Program-made: the position numbers and the translations under genes
Assembly: GCA_027405735.1 (NCBI GenBank)
Contig: JAPEHQ010000011.1
Span: 1,550,001 to 1,614,000 of the forward strand
Origin: Mucor racemosus
Lineage: Eukaryota > Mucoromycota > Mucoromycetes > Mucorales > Mucoraceae
Length of the DNA: 64,000 bases
Direction: 5' to 3'
The notes under the pieces: generated by a model
The model's database searches: none
The model's input: only the letters and a program-made list of their open reading frames with translations
Told to the model about the DNA's origin: nothing
Part shown: piece by piece, positions 22,060-35,255 of the stretch
How positions within the stretch are numbered: position 1 is the stretch's first letter
Layout of the letters: every line of letters begins with the position of its first letter

Positions 22060-24545
22060 GTAAGACTAAAACTCAATGTAAATTATCTCTAGTGCAATAA
22101 TTATAAAGTAAGACTATATTATTATCAAATAAACTATCAAACAATATTAACATGTATAAAGACTTACAATAATAAGCTTGAATCATATGGATATAGCATC
22201 ATAAATTCTTGAAAAAGTTCTCAAGTATTATAAAATCTCTTATTTTTAAGACGTACAAGGCTTATAAGCGGAATATTAATTTAGAAAATTATTTTTGTCC
22301 AGATCGTCAATTTTGACATTTTTTAATTTTTTTTTTCTGATTTTGCAAATTTAGAGTTAATTATACTACCAATTATAAAAACAAAAAATATACACATATA
22401 GAGAATTTAGCGCTCTATTTATACAATAAAAAATAACAAATATTTTTATTGCAAAATATTGCATGAAAATCCTTTAATTAAAAAACCGTTTTTGGGACAA
22501 AAGTACAAATTCTCATTACTTAACATTTAATATTAAGCTTTAATATAATGTGTATTAGTCATGGCTACAATTTTCTCTCACAATGTAGTATGTTTAAACG
22601 TCGATTTTGGTATCAAAATTTGATTTTTCTGTTTTTTGTTCAAAATCATGAGTGTTGGTAAGGATAAAATGAGTCCCGAAAATGTCCGCTACAAAAACTG
22701 AATTTTCAGACCGTACATGGTTAAATATAAAAAAAGTCAAAAGAAAAACGCATTTTTATTTAAAACTTAGATATATACCATAGTATAAGAGACTTAGCAA
22801 TTCAATCTTGCTATGCTCAATTACGGCGTCGTTCTACGGGTCGACTTTTGCAATGTTTTAATGAATGTATGATATGACAGATGGTTTTTCTGGTAGAAAA
22901 ATGTATGTTTCTATGATAACAGATATTGCCTATTTTGTTTACATTGGCTGAAATGAGCAATTTAGCAGGGTTTTAATTGCGCTAAATAATGTAAAGCTTT
23001 GAAAATTCTTTTCTATGTGTGTTGTTTTTCTCTTTTTGTTTTCATATTCCAATGATGTATTGACCGTTTGATAAGGCATATTAGACTATCAAGCTGGTAT
23101 TCTTTTGCTTTATCTGAATATGCATTCTAACAACATAAGGAACTAATGTTTTTAATATATGTAGCAGTCTATATTAAAGACGACTGATATTTTTATTTAA
23201 ACGCACTTTAAGATCAAATATCATTATTTACTACTGTATTGTTGAACGTATTTCTTGATTACCAGATCAAACCGAAGGCATTATTGATATTTATATCTAC
23301 TCAATGAGAAGCTAGAGTTGGATACAAACCCTTGAAATCTTCCAGAAAAGTGATAAAATTTCAAATGATATAGAAACAAAAAAAGAATAACCTAGTGTCT
23401 TGTCTAATGACCATAGTTTTGATCGTAGCTATACTTGAAAACAAATCTTTTTACAGTTGACAATAGTAAACTAAAATAGTAAATTCAAAGAAGGTTAACT
23501 TGTTTAAATTTTATGAGTGATAAAGTAACATTTATAGCTTTAAATTTGGCTTGCATATAAATTTAAGCAGTAAGTATTATCTAATTTTATGCTCAAGCAA
23601 AAACCATTGTTGCTGTAAACATTATTATAGCTATAAACATATTTACAGATAATAATAATCGTAATATATTGGCTCTTGCATGTATTGCTCTACATCTCTA
23701 CATCAACAACGCATTGAATTATATTATTATCTATAATCTATATTAATAAAAGCAAATGTAATTTAGAGCCCCATTATTCCAGTAAAAAAATGCAATAGAA
23801 TTTTGAGAACGGCACGATGCTCATGTACAAACCAATTTGTGCCCATACAATCAGCACATTATGCTCATGGTCACATTTTATTGTTATACACAAATAGGGA
23901 TAATGATATGATTATGGGCAATTCCACTATTATGCACACATGGTATTAATGTCATGCACACGGACAGGATCTATAATTCTGCATATAAGGGCTTTTCGTT
24001 ATGCTCGTGTGCAGTTTCTTTTGTTGTGCCCATGTGCATATTGTTATCTTTTTAATCATATTCAGTGGGCACAACGAAATCATCTTGTGCAACACAGGTC
24101 GGCCGTAGTGAACCGTAAAATTCGACAACGAAAACCAATATTTCAGCAAATTTTGAACCTAATAACTTCCGACTTTAGGTTAGAGTAAGGACACAACACC
24201 TCTGACACGCCGATCGCAAAGGGCAACGTTCACAATCTACAATTTACTGTATGTGGAGAAAACCATCGCTGAAGTACATATATAGCTTACTGCGCATTTT
24301 TATTGAAAACAATTTAATATAATCTTTATAAATATTGATCCAGGTAAGCTGTCATTCTATATGGATATAAGTATGAATAAGTATTACAAGTATTTACGAT
24401 ACCATCTTCCATGGGTCCTTTTGCATTCGGTAAGTTTGAACAACAAGTTAGTTACCTACTATTTGTACCTACTAAGACCAGTAAACACACCAGCTCTCGA
24501 CGAAGATGAATCCAAATGAGCTCCCGTTGCAATGGTAAGTATAAC

Positions 24546-25600
24546 ATATATATTATTAATGCAAATTAGTACAGCTTTATATCATAGATGTCATGTTGTA
24601 GAAGGTTGTATTTCGATCAGGAATACTTCCTTTTACCGGCACCAGCAATATAGAGTTTTGTCGTTATGCTTGTTGGGATCTGATTGAAACTCAATCTTTA
24701 TGGAGCGAGATTCAGGTACGAATCGAGATCAGTTATTTGTATGAAATGACAATGGCAATGTTGGTCTATAAAGGATGTCATTTCATTGCAATGATGATTA
24801 CAATTATATACCAAAAATAATAAAACACGTCATTTTTATGTATAACCAAAATTGTATAATGCTATTTGTTCTACATCTATTTGAATGTAAAAATCACATT
24901 GGGCAATAATACGAATATTTTTTAATCTACCACAAAAAGATGAAAAACACAGAAAGAAGAAAAGTGCTTGAAATTCCTTAATATTCAAATGTATTAAAAA
25001 GTACCTCAAAAGAAGTAAGTTTTATGATTAGAAATTATATGTCAAAAAATTTATTGAGATATATATTAAGGCTCAAACTTTCGACCTTTCAGCAGTGAAA
25101 ACCCAAAACCAAATATTTAAAAAGGGGTTTATTCTATTGCATACGAACAATATAACGAAATACTGTATTAAATTGGCACACCTGCGGTACACTTCCGTAT
25201 TTTCTACTTTGCCATAAGTGCTTGAAATATACAGTAAGTATTGAGATTGTGAATCAGACATATTTTAAAAGCGCTTTCCATTCATGTTTTGCTACATAGC
25301 AATGCCTGATATGAACCGATTTTCGATTTCTTTGATAACAGTCAGAAAGCCAATGAACAACCTCGTATGCCCTATATCATAGAATTGAATTCAGCAAATA
25401 TATAAACGCAAGCAACATATTGAAAAAAAATTTCAAAGAGACAATATATCTAACAGGTTTTCTATTTGGCAACCAAATGCTTCTTATTTGTTCTTTTTCA
25501 AACTTGCAATGCTTTTGTCGTGATTTAAAAATAAGAATTCTTTCATTATCTTGCTCTATTTTTTTCCTGGCCACCTTTGCCTTTTTTCAATACTAAATAA
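24546..25600. other. Spacer with one exon-like open stretch
   Basis: Mostly AT-rich without supported genes. From 24602 (right after a TAG) to about 24820 there is an open plus-strand frame whose first part, FRSGILPFTGTSNIEFCRYA and CWDLIETQSLWSEIQ, looks protein-like and ends at a possible donor (CAG/GTACGA). No start codon, no recognised family. 25262-25600 holds only short chance ORFs. Confidence 0.4.
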
Positions 25601-26200
25601 ATGAACCCTACTGTATCAGATACTCAAAAAACCGATCATAAAAAGTCCTGGAGATGGTGGCAAAATAACACAACAAATACGTCTACAGCAACAAAATCCC
25701 CCGATATTGTGATCTGCTCAGAAGAGCTTGATGATGAGGACGATCAAGTTGAAAGTAATAAAATAGACGGCTCCTCTTCTATTGCACAATCATCGTTAGT
25801 CGTACATCATTCTATCCATTCAAAAGAATCAGAAGATATTGCATCTACCACATCAATTAAAAGTAAACCTTGGGTGTCTAAAAAGTTAATGCAGCCGACA
25901 ATTGCTAGTCAGGATGAAGCAGAAGACGATCAAAACACATTGGGGGCAACTCAATCGATAAATAAAGTCGAAACTAACTCCACAAAGATAAAAAATAATG
26001 ATAAAACAACACCGTCTTCTTCATTGCTGAATACGACACCTTCAATCACTTCATCAACCGTTCCTGTGTATAATTTTAATCCTGAGGCGCAACAACCTCG
26101 TCGTAAAAGTACAGAAACAGCACTATTCTCCGGTATTAAAGTAGGTTGGGATTTTTCTAGATTCCCGCATCATTTTATTTATCAAAATACAATAGGCTAA
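25601..26200 (+). CDS. Hypothetical Ser/Thr-rich acidic protein
   Basis: A single uninterrupted 199-codon frame starting at AAATAAATGAACCC. The protein is low complexity and hydrophilic: acidic cluster EELDDEDDQVE near residue 41, many S/T and N, and a terminal segment KVGWDFSRFPHHFIYQNTIG that is more hydrophobic. No domain, signal peptide or membrane span is visible. It converges on the ICT1-like gene with 39 bp between stop codons. It may be a real fast-evolving gene or the first exon of a truncated one; I do not recognise it. Confidence 0.5.
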   Translation: MNPTVSDTQKTDHKKSWRWWQNNTTNTSTATKSPDIVICSEELDDEDDQVESNKIDGSSSIAQSSLVVHHSIHSKESEDIASTTSIKSKPWVSKKLMQPTIASQDEAEDDQNTLGATQSINKVETNSTKIKNNDKTTPSSSLLNTTPSITSSTVPVYNFNPEAQQPRRKSTETALFSGIKVGWDFSRFPHHFIYQNTIG

Positions 26201-26239
26201 ATTTGGAAAATGGGTCAATCGAAATGATAATAATAAGGA

Positions 26240-26862
26240 TTAGTAGTCTTTCCCTTTTGACCTTCTGTCACTCTTCTTTTGAGATTGCTTCTTTTTGAAA
26301 TCCTTGCGATTGCAATCTTGTAATTTTCGTCTAGATTTCACGAGGTTAAATCCAATTTGTTTTAAAACACTGATTCTACCTACAATTGTTCAATCCTTAA
26401 TAAAGTTGCTTGATCTGGCTCTTTTGTCACTGCTACAGACTCTTTGATTATGCTTGTTAATTTCTCATAACAGTCTTGAATATTTTTTGCCTGGGACCTT
26501 GTCTTGTCAGAAGTTATTATAATCTCATTGTCTTTACTCTTTCGCAATTGTGTTGCTTTTTTTAGATTTTCAATAGCATAATCAGGAAGCCAATTGTTGG
26601 CTTTAGATAATGCTAATCTCATGTCTACCTTTGTACTCACTACTAGGTGTTAATTGGTAATACTTGGGTACGTTATGAATATCGTCTAACCTTTATTTAC
26701 ATTTTGTCCTCCAGGACCACTACTCCTACTAAAACTAATAGATATATTATCTTTTGGTATATGGGCTTGATTGAAAGATAGCTGCCAAGCAGTTGCTTCT
26801 TTAAATGTCCAGGGTTTTGATGAATAACATCTTTTAATCAAAAATTTGCAAGATTTCAACAT
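26240..26862 (-). CDS. Mitochondrial class I release-factor-like protein (ICT1/mL62, YaeJ family)
   Basis: Three exons: 26862-26691, 26639-26384, 26330-26240; 172 residues, phases consistent. The N-terminus MLKSCKFLIKRCYSS is basic and suits mitochondrial import. Exon 1 ends in SRSSGPGGQNVNK, containing the GGQ peptidyl-tRNA hydrolysis motif; exon 2 continues VSTKVDMRLAL...LPDYAIENL and the SDKTRSQAKNIQDCYEKL region typical of ICT1/YaeJ; exon 3 supplies a Lys/Arg/Gln-rich tail, which in the family inserts into the mRNA channel of stalled ribosomes. It probably rescues stalled mitoribosomes or is a large-subunit component. The last intron (GTAGGT...CTAG) is inferred from the need for the basic tail. 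Confidence 0.9.
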
Positions 26863-27932
26863 TTGTAAGTGGTAAAATAGTTCTTAAATTCATCATGTCC
26901 GAACCATTATAATGCGGAAATTTCGTGCTCATTTCATCGGCCCGATCTGTGGACCATTAAATTTCTTTATAATGAAAAGAGTTGATTGTGGCCTTTCCTC
27001 CTTCACAAAATATTTAATGTGGATTTTTGATTTTTATTATTAAGAATCAATCTTCTCTTGGTGATTAGGTTGTATTTTTTGTTCGAAAAAGTTTAAATCT
27101 TATTATATTATCGCATAATACTGATAGTAGTAACGCTAGCTAGGAATCTTTATCACTCACCTACACAAAATCTATATGTCTGTATCCCTAGTATGAATAA
27201 TTTAATAATTTATCAAGGACTTACATCTAGTTATTGCTATGTAGTAATAGCTCATTTCGAGAAAAAATTACTGCATATTTGTGAGCGTCATGCTATGTAG
27301 AAAAGGACACTCTATAAACCATAAAATTGGTAGTTTTTCATTCCAAAAAAAAATTGAAACATGTATTCAATGTTCTAAAAAAGCATTTTCGTAAATTTAT
27401 GTATGTATTTTAAGCATAAATATACGTTTGAAAACTCTTTAAGAGTAGATCCATCACCAAATTCTAAAATGCACAATTTAACCACCGATATACAAATTTC
27501 AGGTACCAAAAAGATTGAAATTACTTGAATATCGACATTTTCATGGATCGAAGCATCAAACTGATCAAGACAGAAGGTTGGCAAGATAATGTACTTATTT
27601 TAAAATATACAAGTGATGAATACTGCTATAAATCTTTGGAAGCGATAAAAATAATAATGGATTTAGATTACTCGTGGATTTGATGATTCTGGTTTACGGC
27701 TCATCTGTTTCGATGATATTTTGTTATATTAAATTAAGAGCAATATGCAAAGCTCATTGACATTAAACATTGCAATATTTAAAGAACAGCTAGAAATAAG
27801 AACAAGTGATTATATTAAAAAGTAAATTAACAGATATCAAATAACAAGTATTCATAAACTGTAATATTATCCTTCTTTTTTTATTTCTTCTTTATTAAGG
27901 GGGGGTTTTGAACAAAAAAAAAGATCCAGAAT
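26863..27932. other. Intergenic, nothing recognised
   Basis: AT-rich spacer between the head of the ICT1-like gene and the 3' end of PAB1. Short ORFs only; no repeat shared with the rest of the window was seen. Confidence 0.5.
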
Positions 27933-30003
<2,071 letters not shown>

Positions 30004-30198
30004 TTATATATGTTAAAGTGTCAAACCCAAAATTATGAGATTAGACAATTAATTGAAGAAAACGGCGAATAAACGTCGAAAAGAAGAGAGAAAAAAAAGA
30101 GAGAAAGAGAAAGAGAAAGAGCAAGAACTTGGAACTAGTAAAAAAATTTGCTTTTTTGCGCCTGTTCCGGCACAAATCTTCATTGCAGGTAGGCTCAA

Positions 30199-30390
30199 AT
30201 GGCTTCATTCCAGCCTCAGAGACAATCCTCAAAGGCTTTTTTGGCCCTATATGAAAAAATTTTCGGTCGGATTTTCAAGATTACATCAAAAAGAGTTCTT
30301 TCTCGAAACAAAATCAATGAATACAAAGGAAAACAGGTCACTGGAAAGACAAGCCATGCTGAAATGTCAAACTACCAAGCGCATGTCTGA
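30199..30390 (+). CDS. Small ORF upstream of PAB1, doubtful
   Basis: 63 codons starting MASFQPQRQSSKAFLALYEK, basic, preceded by a CATTGCAG that could be a 3' splice site. It lies between the divergent PAB1 5' region and the OYE gene 3' end. No family recognised. Could be a small mitochondrial-type protein or chance. Confidence 0.25.
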   Translation: MASFQPQRQSSKAFLALYEKIFGRIFKITSKRVLSRNKINEYKGKQVTGKTSHAEMSNYQAHV

Positions 30391-30518
30391 AGGAAGAAAA
30401 AAAAATATGAAGACATGATTCAGGTGCTAAATTTTATTATGATAATAATGTGTACTCGGTTTATCAATGTTCAAAGTTTGAAAAAATTCTTCAAAGAATT
30501 GGTCAAATTACAACAGAT

Positions 30519-31622
30519 TTATTCATAAAAAGGGTAATCAATATAACCATTGGCTTCATGAGTATAAAATGTGCTGCGGTCATATTTGTTCAAACTCAAA
30601 TCATGTGCTAGACGATGTGGTAAATCAGGATTAGCAATAAATGCTCGACCGAATGCAATCAAATTTCCAGTTTTCTCGGAAAGATCAATAGAATGCTCTC
30701 TTGCCGTCGAGAATCCACCAGATGATATAAATGGTCCTTTCCAAATCTCACGATAAGGTTCGAGCGAATCCTCAGTATTTGTTTGATCTTCCACATGAAC
30801 ATTTGATCGAGATTCAATAAAATGTACGTAAGCCAGATCAGGGTGTCTTGATTGTAATTGGGATGTCAAATAGCTCCAGGTATCTACTGGTGTCTCATCA
30901 TGCATATCTTGAAAAGTTTCACCTGGAGAAAAGCGAATAGCTGTACGATGTACTCCAATAGCATCAGCAATTTCATCTACAAGCTCTAATGCAAACCGAG
31001 ATCTATTTTCGATACTACCACCATACTTGTCGTTACGTTGATTGCTCGAGGAGTTAATAAATTGATCTACAAGGTAACCAAATGCACCATGAATTTCGAC
31101 TCCATCAAATCCAGCCTCTATAGCATTAATAGCGGCATGACGATAGTCTTGAACAATTGATTTAATCTCGGATATTTCAAGAGCGTGAGGTGTCTCATAC
31201 TCTATACCGCCCAGTTGAGGGCTTTTACCGGGAACACGGATTGCAGAAGCAGAAACAATCGTCTCACCATTGGGATTAAGCTTTGAGCTTCCTACTCGAC
31301 CTAAGTGCCATAATTGAAGAAATATCACACTTTTCTTCTTATGAACAGCAGTAGTAACTTTTTTCCAACCATCAATTTGAGCTTGAGTGAAAATACCTGG
31401 CACATGTTTGTAACCACCAGCAAGTGGAGAAATAAACGTAGCTTCAGTGATTAATAAACCGCCTTCACTTGAACGTTGTTGGTAATATTCCACTAATTTT
31501 TCATTTGGTATGCTATCAGTTGCTCTTAATCGACTGGCAGGCGCTAGAACAACTCGGTGTTGGAGTTGATGTTGGCCGATTTTAATTGAAGAGAACAAGG
31601 TTTTTTTTGTTAAATAAGTCAT
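30519..31622 (-). CDS. Old yellow enzyme-family NADH:flavin oxidoreductase
   Basis: Single exon, 367 residues from the ATG at 31622 (MTYLTKKTLFSSIKIG). OYE/TIM-barrel landmarks: RVVLAPASRLRATD, GGLLITEATF, QLWHLGRVG, GVEIHGAFGYLVDQF, DKYGGSIENRSRF, RFSPGETF, and a C-terminal FISSGGFS / FGRAFIANPDLP that binds the FMN phosphate. The family reduces alpha,beta-unsaturated carbonyls with NAD(P)H via FMN. The substrate-binding pair His-Asn (or His-His) is His178 and Phe181 here; Tyr183, the usual proton donor, is kept. Phe at the second position would remove one hydrogen bond to the substrate carbonyl, so substrate range may differ. Confidence 0.92.
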   Translation of the reverse strand: MTYLTKKTLFSSIKIGQHQLQHRVVLAPASRLRATDSIPNEKLVEYYQQRSSEGGLLITEATFISPLAGGYKHVPGIFTQAQIDGWKKVTTAVHKKKSVIFLQLWHLGRVGSSKLNPNGETIVSASAIRVPGKSPQLGGIEYETPHALEISEIKSIVQDYRHAAINAIEAGFDGVEIHGAFGYLVDQFINSSSNQRNDKYGGSIENRSRFALELVDEIADAIGVHRTAIRFSPGETFQDMHDETPVDTWSYLTSQLQSRHPDLAYVHFIESRSNVHVEDQTNTEDSLEPYREIWKGPFISSGGFSTAREHSIDLSEKTGNLIAFGRAFIANPDLPHRLAHDLSLNKYDRSTFYTHEANGYIDYPFYE

Positions 31623-33029
31623 TGTATATTTGGTATAGATCAATCATATTGCAGGTATTTATATGATTTCTGAGCTTTTGGTTAAAGACTCCGTTCCTTA
31701 TCTTCTTGTCATTCTGTCCCTTGATCTTTTACTCGATGTTTTTAAATCGGATGCATTTTTTAATCTTGCACATAATATTCAATGGCCTATTCAATTTTGA
31801 TTACAGTTATTTTAACCTTTCATCAGCCGATTTGTTACAATAAGGACTTTTTCAAGTAAAATGTTATTCGGCGCGCCCATTCGGTAATATATTGTGAAAC
31901 AAGATTATTCTACAAATTCACAAACTGACATTATGAAGGTATTTATTCGAACAAGTCTTAAATACCTATACAAAATACTATTGTATATTGTGCATGAATC
32001 GAACGTGTATTGATATTATTATATTCTGGATTATATGAAAAATGTATTGAATGATTACTCTGCATTGAACGGAGCGGATAAATATACGCATTTGAGCTGT
32101 TGCTTCGAGCTTGTTTCATATGGATCAACGGTATTTTGATTAAACCGTCTGCCGCCTTTCTATAGATTCGCCTGATGTGGTTAAACTTCATCTCTGCGAA
32201 AACAGAACCAACAGAAGATACTCGTCATTTTATTGGGCACTTTTATATACAAATTCCCTAAATTGTATTTGAGGTAAAAGTATTTGCTTTTATGAATTTA
32301 ATAGTCAAAATATGATATCAATAGCACATTAATTTGAAAACTTTCAAATTTAGCCACTACTGCATAAAGTGGGGGTTTGATCTTCAATTAATTAATTACC
32401 CCGATAGGCCCATTTGGGCTGATCTTACTAAATGAATTCCTCCCTACACAAGATACTTATCAAATAAAGGTTAAGTTTACCAGACGAAGGGGGCTCCTCT
32501 ATCCATGATTATTTTTGTTTTGTTTTTTCGAAAAAAGTGGAAAATGGGTCACCAGCCATTCATTTTATAAAGGGTGTTTTTCCAAAAAAAGTAAATCGGC
32601 CCAAATAGGCCAACCTATGATCGACGATGGCATTCGTACATTTCAATATTTCTATTAAAAAACACCATGTAGATACGTGCCAAAATCTGCAGTATTTGAA
32701 ATCCAAAATTTTAAATGTAAAATTTAACAGGATATAATTAATTAATGAAAATAATTTTTTTTAAAGAAAAGATATTTACTGTAGTCATGAACAATGTAAA
32801 ACAACTCGAGATTATAAAAATTGGGTTCTTCTCCGTTCAAACACTGTCATTTTGTTGTCGGCCCAAATGGGTTGGCCTAATCTCTACTTAATCAATAAAA
32901 AATAATATACTCTTTACAAAATTTCATGTAGTTTGATAAAAGCTACACTCTATAGCTAGCAAACTTTATTAACGATCTGATATACTCAAAAAACATTACA
33001 CCCCATAAGTTAAAACGGATTTTGTATTC
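31623..33029. other. Gene-free region with inverted GGCCCATTTGGGC-like motifs
   Basis: No supported gene. CCCATTTGGGC at about 32410-32420 and its inverse GCCCAAATGGG near 32864-32874, plus CGGCCCAAATAGGCCAACC at about 32597, suggest a small inverted-repeat element of roughly 480 bp. Target duplications were not found. Confidence 0.4.
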
Positions 33030-35030
33030 TTTTTTGTAGGTACCTACTCGAGCAAAATTTGAAATTTTAAAAAATTGAGCTTTCATAATAGTTTTCAATC
33101 TTCAACATCGGAGCGTACTCTCTTTTCTATAACTAACCTCATACTAAACATTTTTAGAATATACTTTAGACGCTACTAAACAGACATGAATTGGCCACAT
33201 TATGCTACCTATCCCTAAATTTATTTTATATCTCACAAAAGACTCAAAAACGCGTAAAATTCACTGCTTTTTTCTTGAAAACTGGGTCTCACTTTTCATC
33301 CTTGATCTACTTTTGTTTTCACTAAATAACACCAAGAAAACATTATATGCCAATGTACCTGAGATGTTCAGCTTTAATCCAAAAACAAGTATCCGGAAAT
33401 ATCCTACTTTTTGCAGTTGGTATTAATTTTTCAATGTTAAGGTTTCAGATTTTTTACGCGTATTTTACTGCTAATATATTGAAAACTTTGAGGCTTCATA
33501 TCTCCAGAAAAAATTAAGCTATACTACCACTTTTTAATAATGAAATTTACTTGTTTTGAGACGCTCTATAACATATTTCAATATAAAAAAATTCTGAACA
33601 CTTTTATTTTTTTTCATTTTTTTGGGCATTTATATAGTAAGTTTCAAAATATTGGTTAAATTGAGTAACATTTTTTTTGCATTCATGTCATCTAGCTCGT
33701 TGAGCTCTCTCAGACCCAATTTAGAGTTTTTCGAAATATTAATTTTTCGTAGAGATATACTCAAAAATATGTACAAAAAGGTACCTCCATTTCTGGCGTC
33801 CATTTTTCCCTTGTATACCCTCATCCCAAATTCTGAAACAGAAAAAATTTTTGACAAAAATGTTGTTTCCTCTACGAATAATGCAGCTACAAAATTTTGC
33901 AATAGCTCAATCGATAGATAATTTTTTTGTGCATCATTTTAATTTATTATATTTTAAATATGCTTATAAAAAGTGTTCTGTATTTTTAAAAAACCTCCAA
34001 AATTTCAATTGCGTTTTGCGCAAAATTTTACGTGAAAAAGGTTTTCAAATTTTATATAAATAGATGCAGAATTTAAAACTGTACAAAAACCATTTAATAT
34101 GCTAGGTCTACTTATTTTGTAGTTCATGAGCATTTAAACAATTTTGTTTTTTGAACCGTTTTTCGTCTGTTTTTTCGTAACGATTTTGGGACCCCGTTAT
34201 GATAGGTTATAAGCTGTGCTAAAAACTATTATTTTGATTATCTCGACGAAAAATCAATATTTTTTGCTGAAACAAAAAATGCAGAGTAGCTTGGAGTTGG
34301 ATCTATCTTATTTGAAGATTTTACATAATCCGACTCAATATTGGGTGAAAACATTCGAAAATCATTTAAAAACCATCCGAAACCTACTTTTTACAATTGT
34401 AAAAAATCGATAACAAAACCCTATCCCAGCGAATCTCGACCCTAATAACTTCCAACTTTACATGAGAGTAGGGACGCATCTTTGACACGCTGATCTCAAA
34501 GAACAACTTTGACAATGTACTGTGTGTCGAGAAACCCATCGCCAAATTGCACATATAGCTTACTGCACGTATATCACACATTTTATTGAAAACAATAATT
34601 AAATGCGATCTCTATGAATAATGATCCAAGTAAGCTATCGCTCTTCATGGATATAGGTATAAATGTGTACTACAAGTTTCTCGGATATCAGCTTCCATGG
34701 GTCCTTGTGCATTCGGTAGGTTTGGACAAAAAGTTAGCTGCTTGCTATTTACGGCTACTAAGATCAGTAAGCTCACCAGTTCTCGACGAATATGAACCCA
34801 AATGACCTCCCGTTGCGATGGCAGGTATTTCTAGTGTTGACCCATAGAATTGAAAAAGGTTTAGTCTCCTGATTTGCTGTTGAAATGGAGAAAGAAAATT
34901 CGTAATTGTCTAAACTATGTTGTATGAATTGTTTTAGATATTCTTTATAAAATGAAATAACGGTTCAAAATTGAATTTTAAAGTTGCACTGAATGTACAG
35001 TAAATTTAAGAAAAACACATCTTGATCTAA
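33030..35030. repeat. Dispersed repeat family A, copy 2
   Basis: Aligns with copy 1 from GAGCAAAATTTGAAATTTT through the CTTCAACATCGGAGCG and TACCCTCATCCCAAATTCTG landmarks, with a ~200-bp internal deletion around 34305 relative to copy 1. It adds a right part with an open frame 34647-34805, then the ATTGAATTTTAAAGTTGCACTGAAT block also seen near 7475 and 54855. The minus frame 33902-33630 stays open. Confidence 0.8.
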
Positions 35031-35255
35031 TTAGGCGTAATTCCAAAGAAATGCCACCTAAATAGTTTACATGGTTTACAAATGTATGATAAAGCAAATA
35101 AAGCATTTTTAACATATACTGTAGCATATCTAGTTTGTGCAAAAAAAAATCTTTTTAAAAAAGTATATATAAAATACTCACTTGAATCACTCTAATGCGC
35201 AAATAAAAATTACTCAAAACAGGAAACAAGGTTTATTTATACATAAAGAAATTAA

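Larger units (their letters stand above)
20521..24110. mobile_element. CACTA-like (CMC/EnSpm-type) non-autonomous element, copy B1
   Basis: 3,590 bp with perfect 12-bp terminal inverted repeats CACTACGGCCGA. Flanks are AAC (20518-20520 and 24111-24113). The empty site in family A (CACAACCGTAAAA, near 7135) shows exactly these three bases once. TIRs beginning CACTA plus a 3-bp duplication are diagnostic of the CACTA superfamily. The right subterminal ~300 bp is rich in TGCACA/GTGCCCAT/ATGCTCATG motifs, as expected for transposase-binding repeats. No transposase ORF. Contains an LTR (20984-21516) and a captured gene fragment (21946-22059). Confidence 0.82.
19013..24545. repeat. Family A copy (diverged), split by a MITE and a CACTA-like element
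   Basis: Family A sequence is recognisable at about 19225-19672, 20158-20520 and 24111-24545; 19013-19225 is a weaker match to the family start. The 485-bp MITE (19673-20157) and CACTA-like element (20521-24110) sit inside it. Near the right end an open frame 24361-24519 (52 codons) matches that at 34647-34805 in another copy. Confidence 0.75.
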
